Assembly: GCA_002914805.1 (NCBI GenBank)
Contig: JXTB01000124.1
Coordinates: 650,402-714,401, forward strand
Direction: 5' to 3'
Length of the DNA: 64,000 nt
From: Parasponia andersonii
Taxonomy: Eukaryota > Streptophyta > Magnoliopsida > Rosales > Cannabaceae
Positions 12,331 to 24,532 of this stretch are shown piece by piece; positions within the stretch are counted from its first letter, which is position 1; every line of letters starts with the position of its first letter. A program made the translations under genes and the position numbers. A model generated the notes under the pieces. The model saw only the letters and a program-made list of their open reading frames with translations. It made no database searches and was not told the DNA's origin.

Positions 12331-13850
12331 GTACTACTTCAACTTGCCAGCATGGATTACCATCATAACCTGCGCGTAAAGACTATAGCAGTTAATGGTG
12401 TCATGCCTATGATCTTTATGATATTGGTAGTATCTGTTCCTATTTTTCATATGCTCAGGAACACCGGACTTGGGCGGGTCTTTGAAAATGCCTCTGTCCC
12501 TGTTCTGGAGGTAGATCACATCGATCGGCGTGTTGAGCTCATATTTCAGTAGCGAGTCCCTAGACGCCTTCTTCCTCTTGCCGTCTTCTTTACCGCCTTG
12601 GGTGGGGGCTCCCTGTTTCAGAGTTGGCCCTTGGTCTGGTGCAGGCCTTTTTATTCCTTGCGGGGCTGGGGTTTGCGCCGGCACTGTTGTTATCGCTGCA
12701 GAGGCCTTAGGCATTTTCTGGTGACTTTCTAGCACCCTGAATACCCCTTTCGACCTCGCCTGGATGTCTACCATATCGTATGGCAAGTTCAAAAGTAGAT
12801 GGTCCGATAGCATCGATCCTAGCTGCAGGCCCCTGACGAACGAGCTTGCGGCTTGGGCCGAGTCAGCGTTGTGCACTAGAGACATCACCTCCAGGAAACG
12901 CGACAAGTATTCTCTCGGAGACTCGTTCGCAGTTTGTTTTAACCGGTCAAGGTCTCGCATGGTTTTCTGCTACCTCCGGGCGCCCTCGTATTACTTTAAG
13001 AAAAGTTTACAGAAATCTTCAAACTCGTTTATAGACTTCTCTGGAAGTTGTCTGAACCATAACAGGGTTGGTCTCGCTAGGGTCGTGGAGAAGACTCTGC
13101 AGGTCACAGCCTCGTCCCTGGTCTCCAAGGCCATCTTTTGCTGAAAGTAGTATATGTGATGGAGGGGGTCGGTCTTTCCCTCGAATGGTCTAAAGGTCGG
13201 AGTTGTGTAGTCTTTCGGCTTGGGCACCAGCTGGATCCAGTCGGCGAAGGCCGTCCGGTTGATCCCTCACATGGTTTGCTCTGCCAGATCATCGGGAGTC
13301 TGGTTGTGATGAGCCCCGAGCTTTTTACTCAGCTCCGCCATCATTTCTTGTTTCTAGTTGGGAAGCACACCTTCTGGGCTTTCTTGGTTTCTTCGGTCCA
13401 CCGCCGCTCCAGCTCGGAAAGACCTTATCTGGCTTTGTCGTTCCCCCTGCATCTGCGATCTGGATGAGGCGAGAACTTCCCTCGGCAGTTGGTCCCTAGA
13501 CTCTTGTTGGACCTCTTCGTCAAAGTCTTCCATTCGCCCGCTCCTGGTTTCGCTTGCCAGCAGCCCTTCGAGGCGAGCGTTATCTCTGCGTACTTCTGCG
13601 ACTTTATCTTTTAAACCCAGGACAGCCTCGTGGGCCATCTCTGCCTTCCGGTTTGCTTCTGCCCAGGCAGTAAACATTTGGTCTAGCTTTTGTTCCAAAC
13701 CCGGTCGTGCTTCCTAGGAGCTCCTTTCGGAGTCGGGACGTGAGCTCCTGATTGTCATTCTTAAGGGTGCCATCATCCGACATTATATGGCCTTTTGTTC
13801 GAGGAGAGCACGATCGTGAGACTCCTACTTTTTCTCTCGCACTGAACATT
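12331..13850 (-). pseudogene. Tat element gag region
   Basis: Minus-strand stretches contain the plant retrotransposon gag domain: PFEGKTDPLHHIYYFQQKMA, LARPTLLWFRQLPEKSINEF, and QTANESPREYLSRFLEVMSL. A coiled-coil-like N-terminal part lies near 13354-13698. A zinc-knuckle region is not obvious. The gag begins shortly inside the primer-binding site, as expected. Broken fossil. Confidence 0.85.
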
Positions 13851-13870
13851 TCCCACAGACGGCGCCAAAC

Positions 13871-14664
13871 TATTGGTGCGATTCTTACCAGCTGTTCACG
13901 TGTCTCTGAACTGCTGACGTTGTATCTACCAATTGTCCACGTATCCTTACTATCCCAGCGTGCTTTTTACTTCAAGTCGGGTCAGAGAGGCGAGGGTGGC
14001 CACCTGCAAAAACTCTCCGATACTTAAGTCAGTTGTTTATTCCTAAGGCTGAGAAGCAAAGAATTAGTTTTTCTTTTTATATGTCAATCTTAATCTTTTT
14101 TTTTCGATGGGGAAGCAAGGCTTATATACATAATCCTGGAACTGGAAGTTTTTCTCGGCTCTCAATCCTAGGATTGAGTATTTTTTTTCCACCATGACTT
14201 ACTCCAGAGATCACGGGCTGTGATTACCGTGATTTCCTTTACATTGTCGTGGTCTGCTTTTCACTGTCCCCTATGACTCGGGCCTGTCAGGGGTGAGACT
14301 TTGACAAACCGCCGTTCTGTCAAGGTGGTTTGCCCAATGTGCATAGATACCCAGGATCGCATTAAATGCTTTGTCTGGATCTAGAGCAGCGCGTTGCCTC
14401 CCGTGGTCTTCTGGCAGAAGACTCTCGAGGGTTCTGACCCCCAGTTGTCGAGGCAAGAACTGGATTGGGTTAAACCGTCCAGGGTTTAAGATGGATTCAG
14501 CTCTGGTTTCGGACAGCCTATGGACCCATGCGGTATCACGTGTGACTCGCGTGACTTTAAATGGTTACTCTGAACACACATCAGATAGCATACCCCCTTA
14601 TGACCTGCTCTGTTACTTAATCGACCACGTGGTACGTGATCTAGGAACGGCCTACAGCCCTACA
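13871..14664 (-). repeat. 5' LTR of the Tat element
   Basis: Right-hand copy of the long terminal repeat, matching 2495-3282. The primer-binding-site-like TGGCGCC lies immediately inside it on the minus strand. The outer flank AGTAG is the second target-site copy, inside intron 4 of the E2 pseudogene. Confidence 0.88.
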
Positions 14665-15430
14665 AGTAGTAAAAACTTTTACTAAGACGGGATGATAAAT
14701 ACCGAACAGTGGACTCCATGACTGGTTAATTACATCTAAGCAGACAGAACAGGATCTGCAATTATTGGTAGGAAGTTGTACCTGTCAGTTACATTGATAA
14801 AAGATCCAAAACAACAATACAACACCTAATCAATTTCCTGCCAATAGCTAGAAGTGACGAAGAAGTAATTTAATTGTTATTGCTACGTGCTTCAAAGAAT
14901 TGATAGCATTAAAAGAACACTTGAATAAGCATAAGAGAATTCCACATTGAACTTATTGAGTCCATCGTTTATTGTCTTCACAGTGTATTCGCTCATCATC
15001 CTGAATAGTGTAAAAATAAATGCCACAATTAATGAAACATTAAGAGCCATTAACTATACGCTTTGACAGGTGAGACTGCAGTTACAGCTAGACCAACATA
15101 AAGCATGGAATCATCTGCCAGAGTTTTTATACTTGCCTAGAAGGGAAGGGAGCAACTTTGTTGAAACAAATGTACTTTGGAAGCTACACATTCCATACAA
15201 TGTAAAATAATTTTTGGAATAAAGTGTTCAAAATAACCTATATATGCAGCAAAACATAGACCAGAAAAGAAAAACGCATGAACTCTGATTTCCTGGATCA
15301 TTCAAATAATTACCAAAGGATATTTATAAAAGAATGAGATTATCTAATCCTCCTAGAAGCTCATGACACAGGGCCAAGTTGCTACAACTAGAAAGGCGTT
15401 AACATAGAAACCAATGTAGATTCTACTATG

Positions 15431-16511
15431 TTTTTCCAATTGTTTTATTTTTGAGTTCTTTTTATGTTAGGTGGTTGTCTTATTTATTGAGGTTTTGGGG
15501 GTTTTTTTTTTTTAGTTTTAAATAAACACTACTAACACAATAAACATTTTACCTCTTTCTGTCCAACCATGTTTTTATTTTTTTAAATAGCAACGTAATT
15601 TAATATCGCAAATTGAATCTTTCTATTAGGAGATTGGTTTTGCAGAAACGATAACACATAGTTAAAATACAAGTTGAGAAAATTTAAGTACAATGAAAAA
15701 GATAAGACACATAAAAGATTTAATGTGGTTCACTTAATTTAGGCTACGTCTACGGACAAAATAATGAATAATTTTACTATGAAAATGAGATTTTAACTTA
15801 CTTTTCTCTAAATACAAGGAGAAAACAAATGAACTTATCTCTCTTAAAATAAGAGAATATATTCTCTCTAAACAATTTAGGTGAAAACAAGTGGGATACT
15901 AAGAGGAATTCTCTTGAAATAAGAGAAAATATTATTTCTAAACAATTTATGTGAAAACAAGTGGGATACTAAAAGGAATTCTTAGGCTTGAATTTTCTAT
16001 TAAAAAAAAGAAGATTTTAAAATAGAATGCAAAATAAGTGATAAAGTTCTCCATATTTATAGAACTTAAAAAATAGTGTAAACATCACCTTTTACTATTA
16101 TTACGGTTGCTCCTTTCACTATTATTATTGCGACTGTCCTTTTTATTGTTACTATTACAGCTGAGTAGTGAACTGTACTTTCTTTAGAAATTTATTCAGA
16201 AATTACCCCAAATTTTTTTAAAAAAAAAATTAATCTTTAGATTTTTTTTCCCCAAAAAATATGTTATAGTTCTCTGCTATAATTAATTTATTTTTTAAAA
16301 AACCCACAATTTTCAATTTTCCGCTCCCTTTCTTTTTTTTTTTTTTTTTCGAAAGGCATTCCCTTTCTTTTATCATGTTTCCTCTTCTCTAACCTTTCCG
16401 CATTTGCTTCGGGCGTCTCTTTCGTTCTCTGAGCACCGGAGCCAGAACCAAGAAAACCGAAAAAACAAAAAGCAAACCGACCTTCTCGAAATCCCAGTTC
16501 TCGGATCCTAA
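15431..16511. other. Intergenic and DEG9 upstream region with a 70-bp tandem duplication
   Basis: No coding potential seen. A 70-base unit is present twice, at 15841-15910 and 15911-15980, containing AAATAAGAGAA, AACAATTTA and GAAAACAAGTGGGATACTAA; the copies differ at a few positions. The last 200 bases are pyrimidine-rich with long T and CT runs and probably hold the promoter and leader of the downstream protease gene. I see no decisive TATA box. Confidence 0.6.
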
Positions 16512-19361
16512 ATGGGTGAGACCGTAACCAAAAGAAAGCGAGGCCGTAAACCCAAGAACCCCATTGTCGAAAACCTAGAAACCACGGCCCCAGCAACCGC
16601 CATAGCTACAACCTGGACCACCACCACAACGCCCGCATTGGACGACGTTTTCTCAGTCAGCAACGTCGAAATCATCGACACTGCTACACCAAACCACCGC
16701 CACCGTCGCCGTGGCCGCCCGCCCAAGAAACTCTCCAAGAACTTGGACAAGCCCGAGAAGCCCCCTTCCATGGCCCCCTCCAGGCGGGTCCCTCGGGCGA
16801 TCGAGAACGGTGATTTCGCCGTACCCATTACTCCTGGAGACCTCGCGGTTGGCCCGGTGGCGGGCGTGGACCCTGGGGTCGCGTGGGAGAGCGTTGCCAG
16901 GGCGGTGCCCGCAATGGACGCCGTGGTGAAAGTGTTTTGTGTCCATACAGAGCCGAATTTCTCGCTTCCGTGGCAGAGGAAGAGGCAATATAGCTCGAGC
17001 AGTAGTGGGTTTGTTATTGGTGGAAGGAGGGTGCTCACGAATGCGCATTCTGTGGAGCATTACACTCAGGTCAAGCTCAAGAAGCGTGGCTCTGATACCA
17101 AGTACTTGGCTACAGTTCTCGCCATTGGCACCGAGTGCGATATTGGTATTCAAAGCCATTTTCTTGCTTTTCTTTTGAAATATCTTTATGTTAATTATGT
17201 AAGTGTTTACTGAATTCAGTCCCCCCCTTTTTTTTTTCACTGATATAGTAAATTGTAGGATAAGGTGTTTGATTGGTAATGGCAGGATTTTCTCACCTGT
17301 TTCATTGTGGATATGTAAGAAGTTATTGTTTTTCAGAACTTCTGATAGTTTTTCGTGTGTTAATGAGTACTCATACTTGACAAAATGTGGGAATTTTTGC
17401 CAAGTTAATTAAAGGAAAGAGAAAAAAGAATGAAGAAGGATTAATAGTAACCACATTTGAGCTAGCATTTATGCAAATTACAATCCGTAATGTGAAGTAA
17501 ATGTTAGTATTAGAACTTAACTGACTTGTGTTCTTTCCTATGAGGGTACAATTTTGCTGAATGCTTCGTCCGTGTAATGCAGCTATGCTTACAGTGGATG
17601 ATGACAAGTTTTGGCAAGATGTATCCCCTGTCCAATTTGGTGATTTGCCCGCACTTCAAGATGCAGTGACTGTTGTTGGTTACCCAATTGGTGGCGACAC
17701 CATTTCTGTGACTAGTGGTGTTGTATCGCGAATAGAGATCCTGTCCTATGTTCATGGGTCCACTGAACTTCTAGGTTTGCAGGTTATGACTTATATGCCT
17801 TATGAGATAGTGATCTTGGCATTTTTTTGGGCGTGCTGGTTATAGCTTTTAAATTTATTTTTTAACACTCCTTTTCATGTTTGTATCTGCAGATAGACGC
17901 TGCTATAAATTCAGGGAATTCAGGTGGACCTGCTTTTAATGATAAAGGAAACTGTGTGGGTATTGCATTTCAGTCCCTTAAACATGAGGACGTGGAGAAT
18001 ATTGGTTATGTCATACCCACACCAGTCATCATGCACTTTATTCAAGATTATGAGAAGAATGGTGCTTACACAGGTAACTAGTTTTTTTTACTTGTTATTG
18101 GACTTTCACAAGTTAGATGAGCATATGTGGTACATTAACAAGTTGTATACTTTTACACTGCAACAATTACAATAGCAGCCTTGTATTCTTTTATATTTAA
18201 TTTTTTTTTTCGTGTTGTACTATTTACTCTCAGGATTTCCTATTCTTGGGGTTGAGTGGCAGAAAATGGAAAATCCTGATTTGCGCAGGTCTGTGGGCAT
18301 GAAACCTGATCAGAAGGGTGTTCGCATTAGAAGAATTGATCCTACAGCTCCAGAATCACAAGTTTTAAAGCCATCTGATATAATTCTTAGCTTTGACGGT
18401 GTTGATATTGCCAATGATGGAACAGGTGAGTATCGATTGATGTATACATATTTGTTGTTCATGAATATAAGCACAGCATTTTGGCACAAATTAGCGTAGA
18501 GTTTTTTTGTTTGGACATCTGTATCTTTACTGGTGCCTCCATGGTTTTTTTTTTCTTTTTTTTTTTGTATGTTTGGCTTGGAGTTGTATGCTTTGATCAT
18601 TGAGACTGAAAAATCAACATTGTGATAATTGAGAAGTATCTTTTGGTTTCTGCATCTCTATATTAGTATGTGTCTTGACGAGATATCAAAATTTTGAATT
18701 GGGACAAAAGCCTGTATGAGTTACACGTATTGTTCTCGTCTTCTGCTCAATCCTTAGTATATTCCTTGCTTCGTGTCACTTCAATTTTCTTTTTTCTGTT
18801 AATTTTTCAGTTCCTTTTCGACATGGAGAGCGCATAGGTTTTAGTTACCTTATTTCCCAGAAATACACTGGAGATAATGCTGCTGTCAGGGTTTTGCGCA
18901 ATTCTGAGATTCTCAATTTTGATATCAGACTTGTGACCCACAAAAGGCTAATACCAGCACACAATAGGGGCAGACCCCCATCATATTATATCATTGCTGG
19001 ATTTGTTTTTACAACAGTGTCTGTTCCCTATCTCAGATCCGAGGTTTGTAAATTCCCTTTTAAGTTATTTACGAATTCTCCATCTGCATGGACAATTAGT
19101 TTTGTCTGTTTGAGCTGCTCTTTACGTTTGTTGATGTGCCAGCTGATCCTATATATGCCAAATCTTTTGATTTTGCAGTTAGGATTTGTATATCAAGATT
19201 CTGTTTGTTTCTCAATATTGAGGAATTCATGAACATTTACTATTTTTGAACCTATTATGGATCTAATTCCATTGTTCTTCTCGTCTGTTTTAATTCTAGG
19301 TGTCTGTACCCATATTCATTATTTTACAAGTATTCTGACTTTTGTGTTTCATATATAAATG

Positions 19362-19408
<47 letters not shown>

Positions 19409-20161
19409 TATGAGTGTGTATGTATATCTTTCTGATTTAACTACTTAGTTTTGGAAGGCTAGAACTTGGCACAAACTCAAATATTAAGTTTCCCTGCTTG
19501 TGTGTACAGTACGGAAAGGATTATGAATACGAAGCCCCAGTGAAGCTATTGGATAAATTGTTGCATTCTTTACCACAATCTCCCGATGAGCAGCTTGTTG
19601 TGGTTTCTCAGGTTATCTTTCTTTCTTTGAATCTGTGCAGTGTGTTACAATGGCAAAGTTTTATGATGATGGTATATTCTCATTTTTTTTCCTGATTTTG
19701 AAAATCTATTCAAGGTTCTTGTGGCTGATATCAACATTGGGTATGAAGACATTGTTAACACCCAGGTTAGGGTTTGGCATCAATGACAAATTCATGCAAT
19801 TTTAGTTGCTTAATTTGCTTTAAAAAGTGCAGTGCTGACGGCTTTTCTTTGTGCATGCATGTATAGGTTCTGGCTTTCAATGGTAAGCCTGTGAAGAATT
19901 TGAAGAGCTTGGCCAGCATGGTAGAGAGCTGTGATGATGAATTTATAAAATTTGATCTGGAATACCAACAGGTACTCCATCCCTTTCTTCTGTGTGTTTG
20001 CGTTTGTCTGCTTGGATGGTGCAGATTGCACTTTCTTATATTCATACTTATTGTTTGTGCAGATAGTGGTCCTCTGTACGAAGACGGCCAAAGCAGCTAC
20101 TCTGGATATTCTGGCGACACATTGCATACCATCGGCCATGTCTGATGATCTAAAGACATGA
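16512..20161 (+). CDS. DEG9: DEG9-type nuclear Deg/HtrA serine protease, 9 exons
   Basis: Exons are 16512-17145, 17583-17782, 17893-18073, 18234-18425, 18811-19043, 19510-19611, 19715-19765, 19867-19971 and 20063-20161. All are GT..AG and in frame, giving 598 residues; Arabidopsis DEG9 is about 592. The catalytic triad is visible: His179 in LTNAHS, Asp210 in TECDIA, and Ser288 in [13 protein letters not shown] segment ([20 protein letters not shown]) follows, then a long C-terminal region typical of DEG9, ending SAMSDDLKT. The N-terminus is basic (KRKRGRKPK near 8-16, [10 protein letters not shown] near 64-73), suiting nuclear import; GRPPKK also resembles an AT-hook core. Arabidopsis DEG9 is nucleolar and degrades the response regulator ARR4; the same role here is inferred. 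All key residues are present. Confidence 0.95.
19363..19402. repeat. (AT)n microsatellite in DEG9 intron 5
   Basis: About 40 bases of uninterrupted TA dinucleotides flanked by TGTATG and GTATATT, lying in the intron between exons 5 and 6. Likely polymorphic in length. Confidence 0.9.
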
Positions 20162-20901
20162 AATTGGTTCCCTTGACTTGCTTCTTGGTGTAGCTTCTTG
20201 GTGTAGCATTTGGATTAGATATTAGTGGGTAAACATGATAGCTGTTGTATACTAGTAAATTCTTGTATTTACTTTGCTGAAAATTTGTTAGATTTGGTGA
20301 TTCTCCAGTCAAAATATGTAGGCGTAGGTACCTTTTTAGAATTGGTGATTTTATGCTCTTTTGGGACTGGGGAAAAATATGGAAGGTGTAAAACCAAGAG
20401 GTGATCCTCACATTTTGCTAGCACATTCATGATTCGGGCCGGCGTGAATGAAAATTTTAATTGCAGAAATGTCGTGTTCATACAATAATTTGCTTTAAGT
20501 TATTTCGGTTGGAGAGGACGAGTCAATTTGAGAAGGGAAAATGTTTGTTTATATGCTATTAAGCAGATAAAAAAAATACATTTGTTGGATCCCAAGGCAT
20601 TTGCTATTTGAATTCTTTACTAATGATACTGCAGATGAAAAAACCTGTCTAGCTTTATTGTCATTGTTCATCTGTAGCCAGTCAACCACCCTTTTTCACT
20701 ACATATTAGTATCCTCTTATTTCACAGCCTTAAAAACTAGTCTGCAGTTATTTACAGCTGGGATAACTATAATAAAATCTCATTTAGAATAAACAACTTT
20801 TGTCATAACAGTTTAAGAGGAGCTTGAAAACAATACTCTGCCTCTAGGTTTCAGTACAGACATTTTTATTTTGCTGACTGAGGCAAGTAATTCACACTAG
20901 T
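20162..20901. other. Convergent intergenic region (3' ends of DEG9 and the transporter)
   Basis: Both flanking genes end here, so this stretch holds their two 3' UTRs. No coding potential of its own is recognised and no clear repeat is present. Confidence 0.6.
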
Positions 20902-22838
20902 TCAAACGCGTGTGTGGCTTTCCAAAAGAGGTGCCTGCTGCGAGTATGACTGCACTCCATCAGCAAATCCATGGTTCTCATCCTTTCCCTCGTCCGATTG
21001 CGCCCATATTACTCCATAGAAGCCTATAATGATCGGTAAAGCTCCGATAACGCTGCCGGAAAACAGAGGGAAACAAAATACACTGAAAAATTTATAATCA
21101 TGAATCTTTTTGCTCAAATACTTGGCAGCAATGCCAGGTGATTTAGTAGTCAGAAAAAAAGCCTGACTGCTGTCTGGCATGGTTCTTAATTCAACAGAGA
21201 GAGTAGGGTACCTTCCGGCATAAAGTGTGTCACCAAGAAAAATGGTGCTCATGAAGGCGGCAATAGCAATCCCCAAAGGCTTGAACATGACCACAAATAC
21301 AGGCCCTTTCTTGTTCATGCACCATGTTAGCACAGAAAAGACTACTACACTTCCACAAACACCCTAAAAGAATTTCAATTCAGCTAATAACTAAATTAAT
21401 AAACTAAACATAGCGATATCAAATTAGCGGAAAAAGAGAACGAGAAAATGTTGAGCTTACTGAATAGAGGACGGAGATGAGCTCAATATCAGGTGTTAGT
21501 GCCCAGACACTCGAATTTCCTTCCACAATTAAAGCAAGTAGTGCACATTGAATGGTTCCAAAGAAGTAATAGAAGAAGAGTATGGTGATCTTTGATGGGT
21601 ACCCTTTAAGAATTGCTGCCTTCAAATTGCAATGAAACTGAAATCAGTTCCATTCTCACTTTTAAAGCTTTTGGGTTAAAATGAAGAGCAGAGATAAGTA
21701 TATTTTTGAATCCATGCCAAGTGTTAGCTTGTATTTACCTGACCAATATTCCATATGGAAAAAGATAAACTAGCAATTGCAAGCAAAAGTCCTCCTATAA
21801 TCCAATTACTAGTTGCTCTCAAAATCATGGAGTACGAAGATGGGTCGGATGGAGGAGAAGTATTTCGAACAGATTGAGAAGGCGGAATCAGAATTGCCGG
21901 ACCTTTGTAAACGGTGATGATCAGTGCTCCTGAGATTGAAACCAGAGTGCCCATGATTTTGATCTGGCTTTTTAAGTTTCTTAAGTCCAGCTTCTCCATT
22001 CTAAACCAACCAAGTAAGATAGAAAATTTTACATACCTTCCTAAAATTATGTTATTGATCATTCAAATGCAATATAATACAGTCATTGGTTTGAAAAGTA
22101 CCAGAACTCTAAAGGTACTTTTAATTCATGTATCAGGCATGAACCCATATTAAAAAAAAAAAAAATTAAAAATTCTACATAGCCCTTGAATGATAAAAAA
22201 TTCTGCAATTCTCCCATATCCCTTTAAACACTTTTAATGATTGTAAAAAGGGACTTTCTCATCTCTCTCTCTCAGCATGAAAATAGTACCTGAAGAAAAC
22301 AGCAAGAACAAAAGTGAAGGCAGGAACCAGATTACTCATAGCAGATCCAAGTGTTGGGGAGCTGTAGCTTACTCCAGCAAATACACAATTTTGCAACACA
22401 GTTATCCTGAAATAAAAAAAAGAACCCATCAACGTCAAGCTAACAAAATTTTCTTTGGCTAAAATGGAAAAGAGAAGAAGCAATCCCACTTACCCAGCAA
22501 GGCTAAGGAGGAAGAATTTACAGAGGAGAGAGAAACTGAGTGGTGGTGTCTTCTTTCTGTGACTTAATTAGGAAGAAAATTCCATTACAAAGCATGGGAT
22601 CTGTTTGATGATCAAAGAAAATTGATATTCTTGGGGTCAAGTGAAAAAACCTGTTAAAAATGAAGAGTGGGAGGAAGATGAGAGAGGCAAGTGCATTTGA
22701 GTAGACAACAAAGACAAAGTGACTCATTCCTTTGGTCATGGCTGCCTTGCTCAGTGTGGTCAACCCAACATCCAGGCACTCCACCATCACCATGGCTGCA
22801 AATGGCACCAACCCATCTAACCAGGATTTCATTCCCAT
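20902..22838 (-). CDS. WAT1-related / MtN21 (UMAMIT) EamA-domain transporter, 7 exons
   Basis: Exons in coding order are 22838-22651, 22556-22494, 22406-22290, 22000-21739, 21619-21461, 21363-21212 and 21052-20902. All junctions are GT..AG and in frame, giving 363 residues, normal for the family. Typical phrases are [54 protein letters not shown], and the closing [20 protein letters not shown]. Many hydrophobic segments fit ten membrane spans in two EamA halves. Family members export amino acids or auxin-related compounds at the plasma membrane or tonoplast; the substrate here is unknown. I chose the ATG at 22838 because it has G at -3 and +4 and gives a family-like start. The ATG at 22871 would add 11 residues encoded by a CT-repeat that looks like leader. 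Confidence 0.92.
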
Positions 22839-24440
22839 CCCTCTCTCTCTCTCTCTAAAGAGCCTGGTCATTACATTTGATGAAGTATTTTGCTAGCTCT
22901 GTAGTCTGTAGGACCAGTGGCTATAAATAGCTAAGGAAAGGTAGTTTTTAGACACTTTAAAAATTAAAAAATATATATCTTTTCCTCTTGAAACTTTTAA
23001 AAGCCAAGTATTATATTATCATATACCAAATTTTCTCTGGATATTAACTATGCTCAAGTCAAGTTAACACTATGCTAACCAACCAGCAAACAAAAAATAA
23101 ACAACAACAAAGAATTTGTTATACTTCAATTGTGATTCACGTGATGGGAAAAATAAACCAAACACCATATAGTATAAGGAAACCTAGTATCGTATTAGGT
23201 AACTGGCAAGTTGGCGTTGAATGGTTAGTAATTATCACAATGTGGACCCAAATTGAAAAAGGACTTTTTGTTCAAAATTAGGCGCTAGTTATTCTTATAA
23301 TGTTGTTGCTCCCTTTGTTATTATTATTAGTTTTTTTCCTAAGAGTATTGTATTGTTAGTGCTTAATTAGCTAAATGACTGCATTGCAAATTAATACACA
23401 AGGAAAATGTGAAGAATCTCAACTCTTATAATAAATTTTTAATACTAATAATCTGGTACGTGTATTGTCATTGCATAATTAATGTATTAAAACTTAGTAT
23501 AAATAAATTTAATAATATTTACTAACTATATTGTACCACAGCTAAAATCCATAATATTATCCAATAAGATAAAATAAGATAAAATAAAGGATAAATTCAA
23601 GAGCCAAACATTCTAATCCCCCATGATATATCAATGAACTTAATTTCGTTCCTACAAGCCAAGCCAGCTTTATACTCATAAGTCTCACCTTTTAAAACAC
23701 ATGAATTAAAGTTAACAAAATTTTTTTTAGAATCGACTTGGGCGGAACAACCGACAAATAAATAGTTTTTTTAGTATAAATTAGGATTTAAAAAAGGGAA
23801 GAAAATTACACTTATTAATCGTTTTGTGCCTTATATCTTACAAATAACCTTTTTATTTCTTTTAGAAATACCCATTTGTGGTACACATTTTATATATAAA
23901 ATTTTTGTGGTATGTGTTTTCAATGTAAATTTATACCTATGATTTACATTTACAGTATAAATATATGTCTATGGTATATATTTTAAATTGTATACCAATT
24001 TTTAGGTATAACTTTTATTTATGAAATGTATACTGGAGTATGTATTTTATGTATAAATACTTGTGTTGTATACTCCTCCAAAATGATATTCGTGAAATGA
24101 AAACAAAAACAAATATTTACAAAAATATGCTTAAGGAAACGGGTATTTATGTAATTTTCCCAAAAATAGCTGTTATAGAAAGTTAGCTGGGTCTAGTAAT
24201 GGGACCCAAACAATCGTAGGTTAGTTTGTATGGCCCAATTCATTATAAAACCGTAAAACCAACCATAGAGATTGGGCCTTCCAAGTCGGACCAGTTGACC
24301 CGGATCCGATGTTCGGATTTCTGAATTACCCGCGATTTCTCAGTTCTCGCTTCTGCCGACTAGGGCTTTCGACCACAAAATCCATTTTCTCTACCGGAAA
24401 TTTTGTTTATATGTTAGTACAGGTATAAGGTATTCGTATC

Positions 24441-24488
<48 letters not shown>

Positions 24489-24532
24489 CACACACACATA
24501 CACACACAAATACATATTTTCCCTTGGGGAAG
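22839..24532. other. Divergent intergenic region: promoters of the transporter and HIG1 gene, AT-rich repeat
   Basis: The left end holds the CT-rich leader of the transporter and a TATAAATA/TATTTATA element near 22923-22930 that could serve the minus-strand gene. A strongly AT-rich repeat-like segment at about 23830-24110 shares phrases with 31040-31400 (TATGGTATATATTTTAAA, CCAATTTT, GGTATAACTTTTAT). An open frame at 23072-23281 has no recognisable similarity, so I do not call it. Confidence 0.5.
24443..24508. repeat. (AT)n-(AC)n compound microsatellite in the HIG1 gene leader
   Basis: About 35 bases of TA repeats pass directly into about 28 bases of AC repeats and end some 25 bases before the HIG1 start codon at 24533. 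The position makes it part of the leader or core promoter and a candidate for length variation that affects expression. Confidence 0.88.

Larger units (their letters stand above)
2495..14664 (-). mobile_element. Tat-lineage Ty3/gypsy LTR retrotransposon, full length but broken
   Basis: Two direct repeats of about 790 bases bound a 12.2-kb element whose gag-pol runs on the minus strand, so the 5' LTR is on the right. A primer-binding-site-like sequence starting TGGCGCCGTCTG adjoins the 5' LTR (about 13851-13868). A purine-rich tract adjoins the 3' LTR (about 3283-3298). Flanks are GGTAG (2490-2494) and AGTAG (14665-14669), a 5-base target duplication with one difference. The order is LTR, gag, protease, RT, RNase H, second RNase H, integrase, tandem repeats, antisense ORF region, LTR. 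This matches the Tat clade (Retand/Grande-like). The coding region is broken, with about ten interruptions. LTR divergence near 10% by eye suggests a few million years, assuming a usual plant substitution rate. Confidence 0.9.
2010..15430 (-). pseudogene. Partial inverted copy of the E2 (UBE2H-type) gene, split by a retrotransposon
   Basis: Read on the minus strand, 15430-14665 and then 2494-2010 match in order the intact E2 gene at about 42985-45780 at roughly 90% identity by eye, introns included. The right part holds intron 1, most of exon 2 (about 14938-15002) and exon 4 (about 14702-14755). The left part holds intron 4, exon 5 (about 2207-2333, YPNPSDPL and [12 protein letters not shown] readable), the start of intron 5 and the 3' UTR. 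Exon 1 is absent. One internal deletion removes the end of exon 2 and all of exon 3, and another removes most of intron 5 and exon 6. Retained introns mean DNA-level duplication, not retroposition. It cannot encode a working E2. The stretch 2495-14664 is the inserted Tat element. Confidence 0.9.

Noticed and set aside
8533-13717. Plus-strand open frames opposite gag-pol (for example 8909-9439, 11198-11647, 13358-13717)
   Set aside because: They are antisense shadows of the recognisable minus-strand gag, RT and integrase and show no domain of their own.
14665-15430. Initially taken as plain intergenic DNA to the right of the retroelement
   Set aside because: It matches introns and exons of the E2 gene in reverse orientation, so it is reported as part of the pseudogene.
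16653-17240. Minus-strand frame of 195 codons opposite DEG9 exon 1
   Set aside because: It is a shadow of the GC-rich first exon, which has a full and conserved protein on the plus strand.
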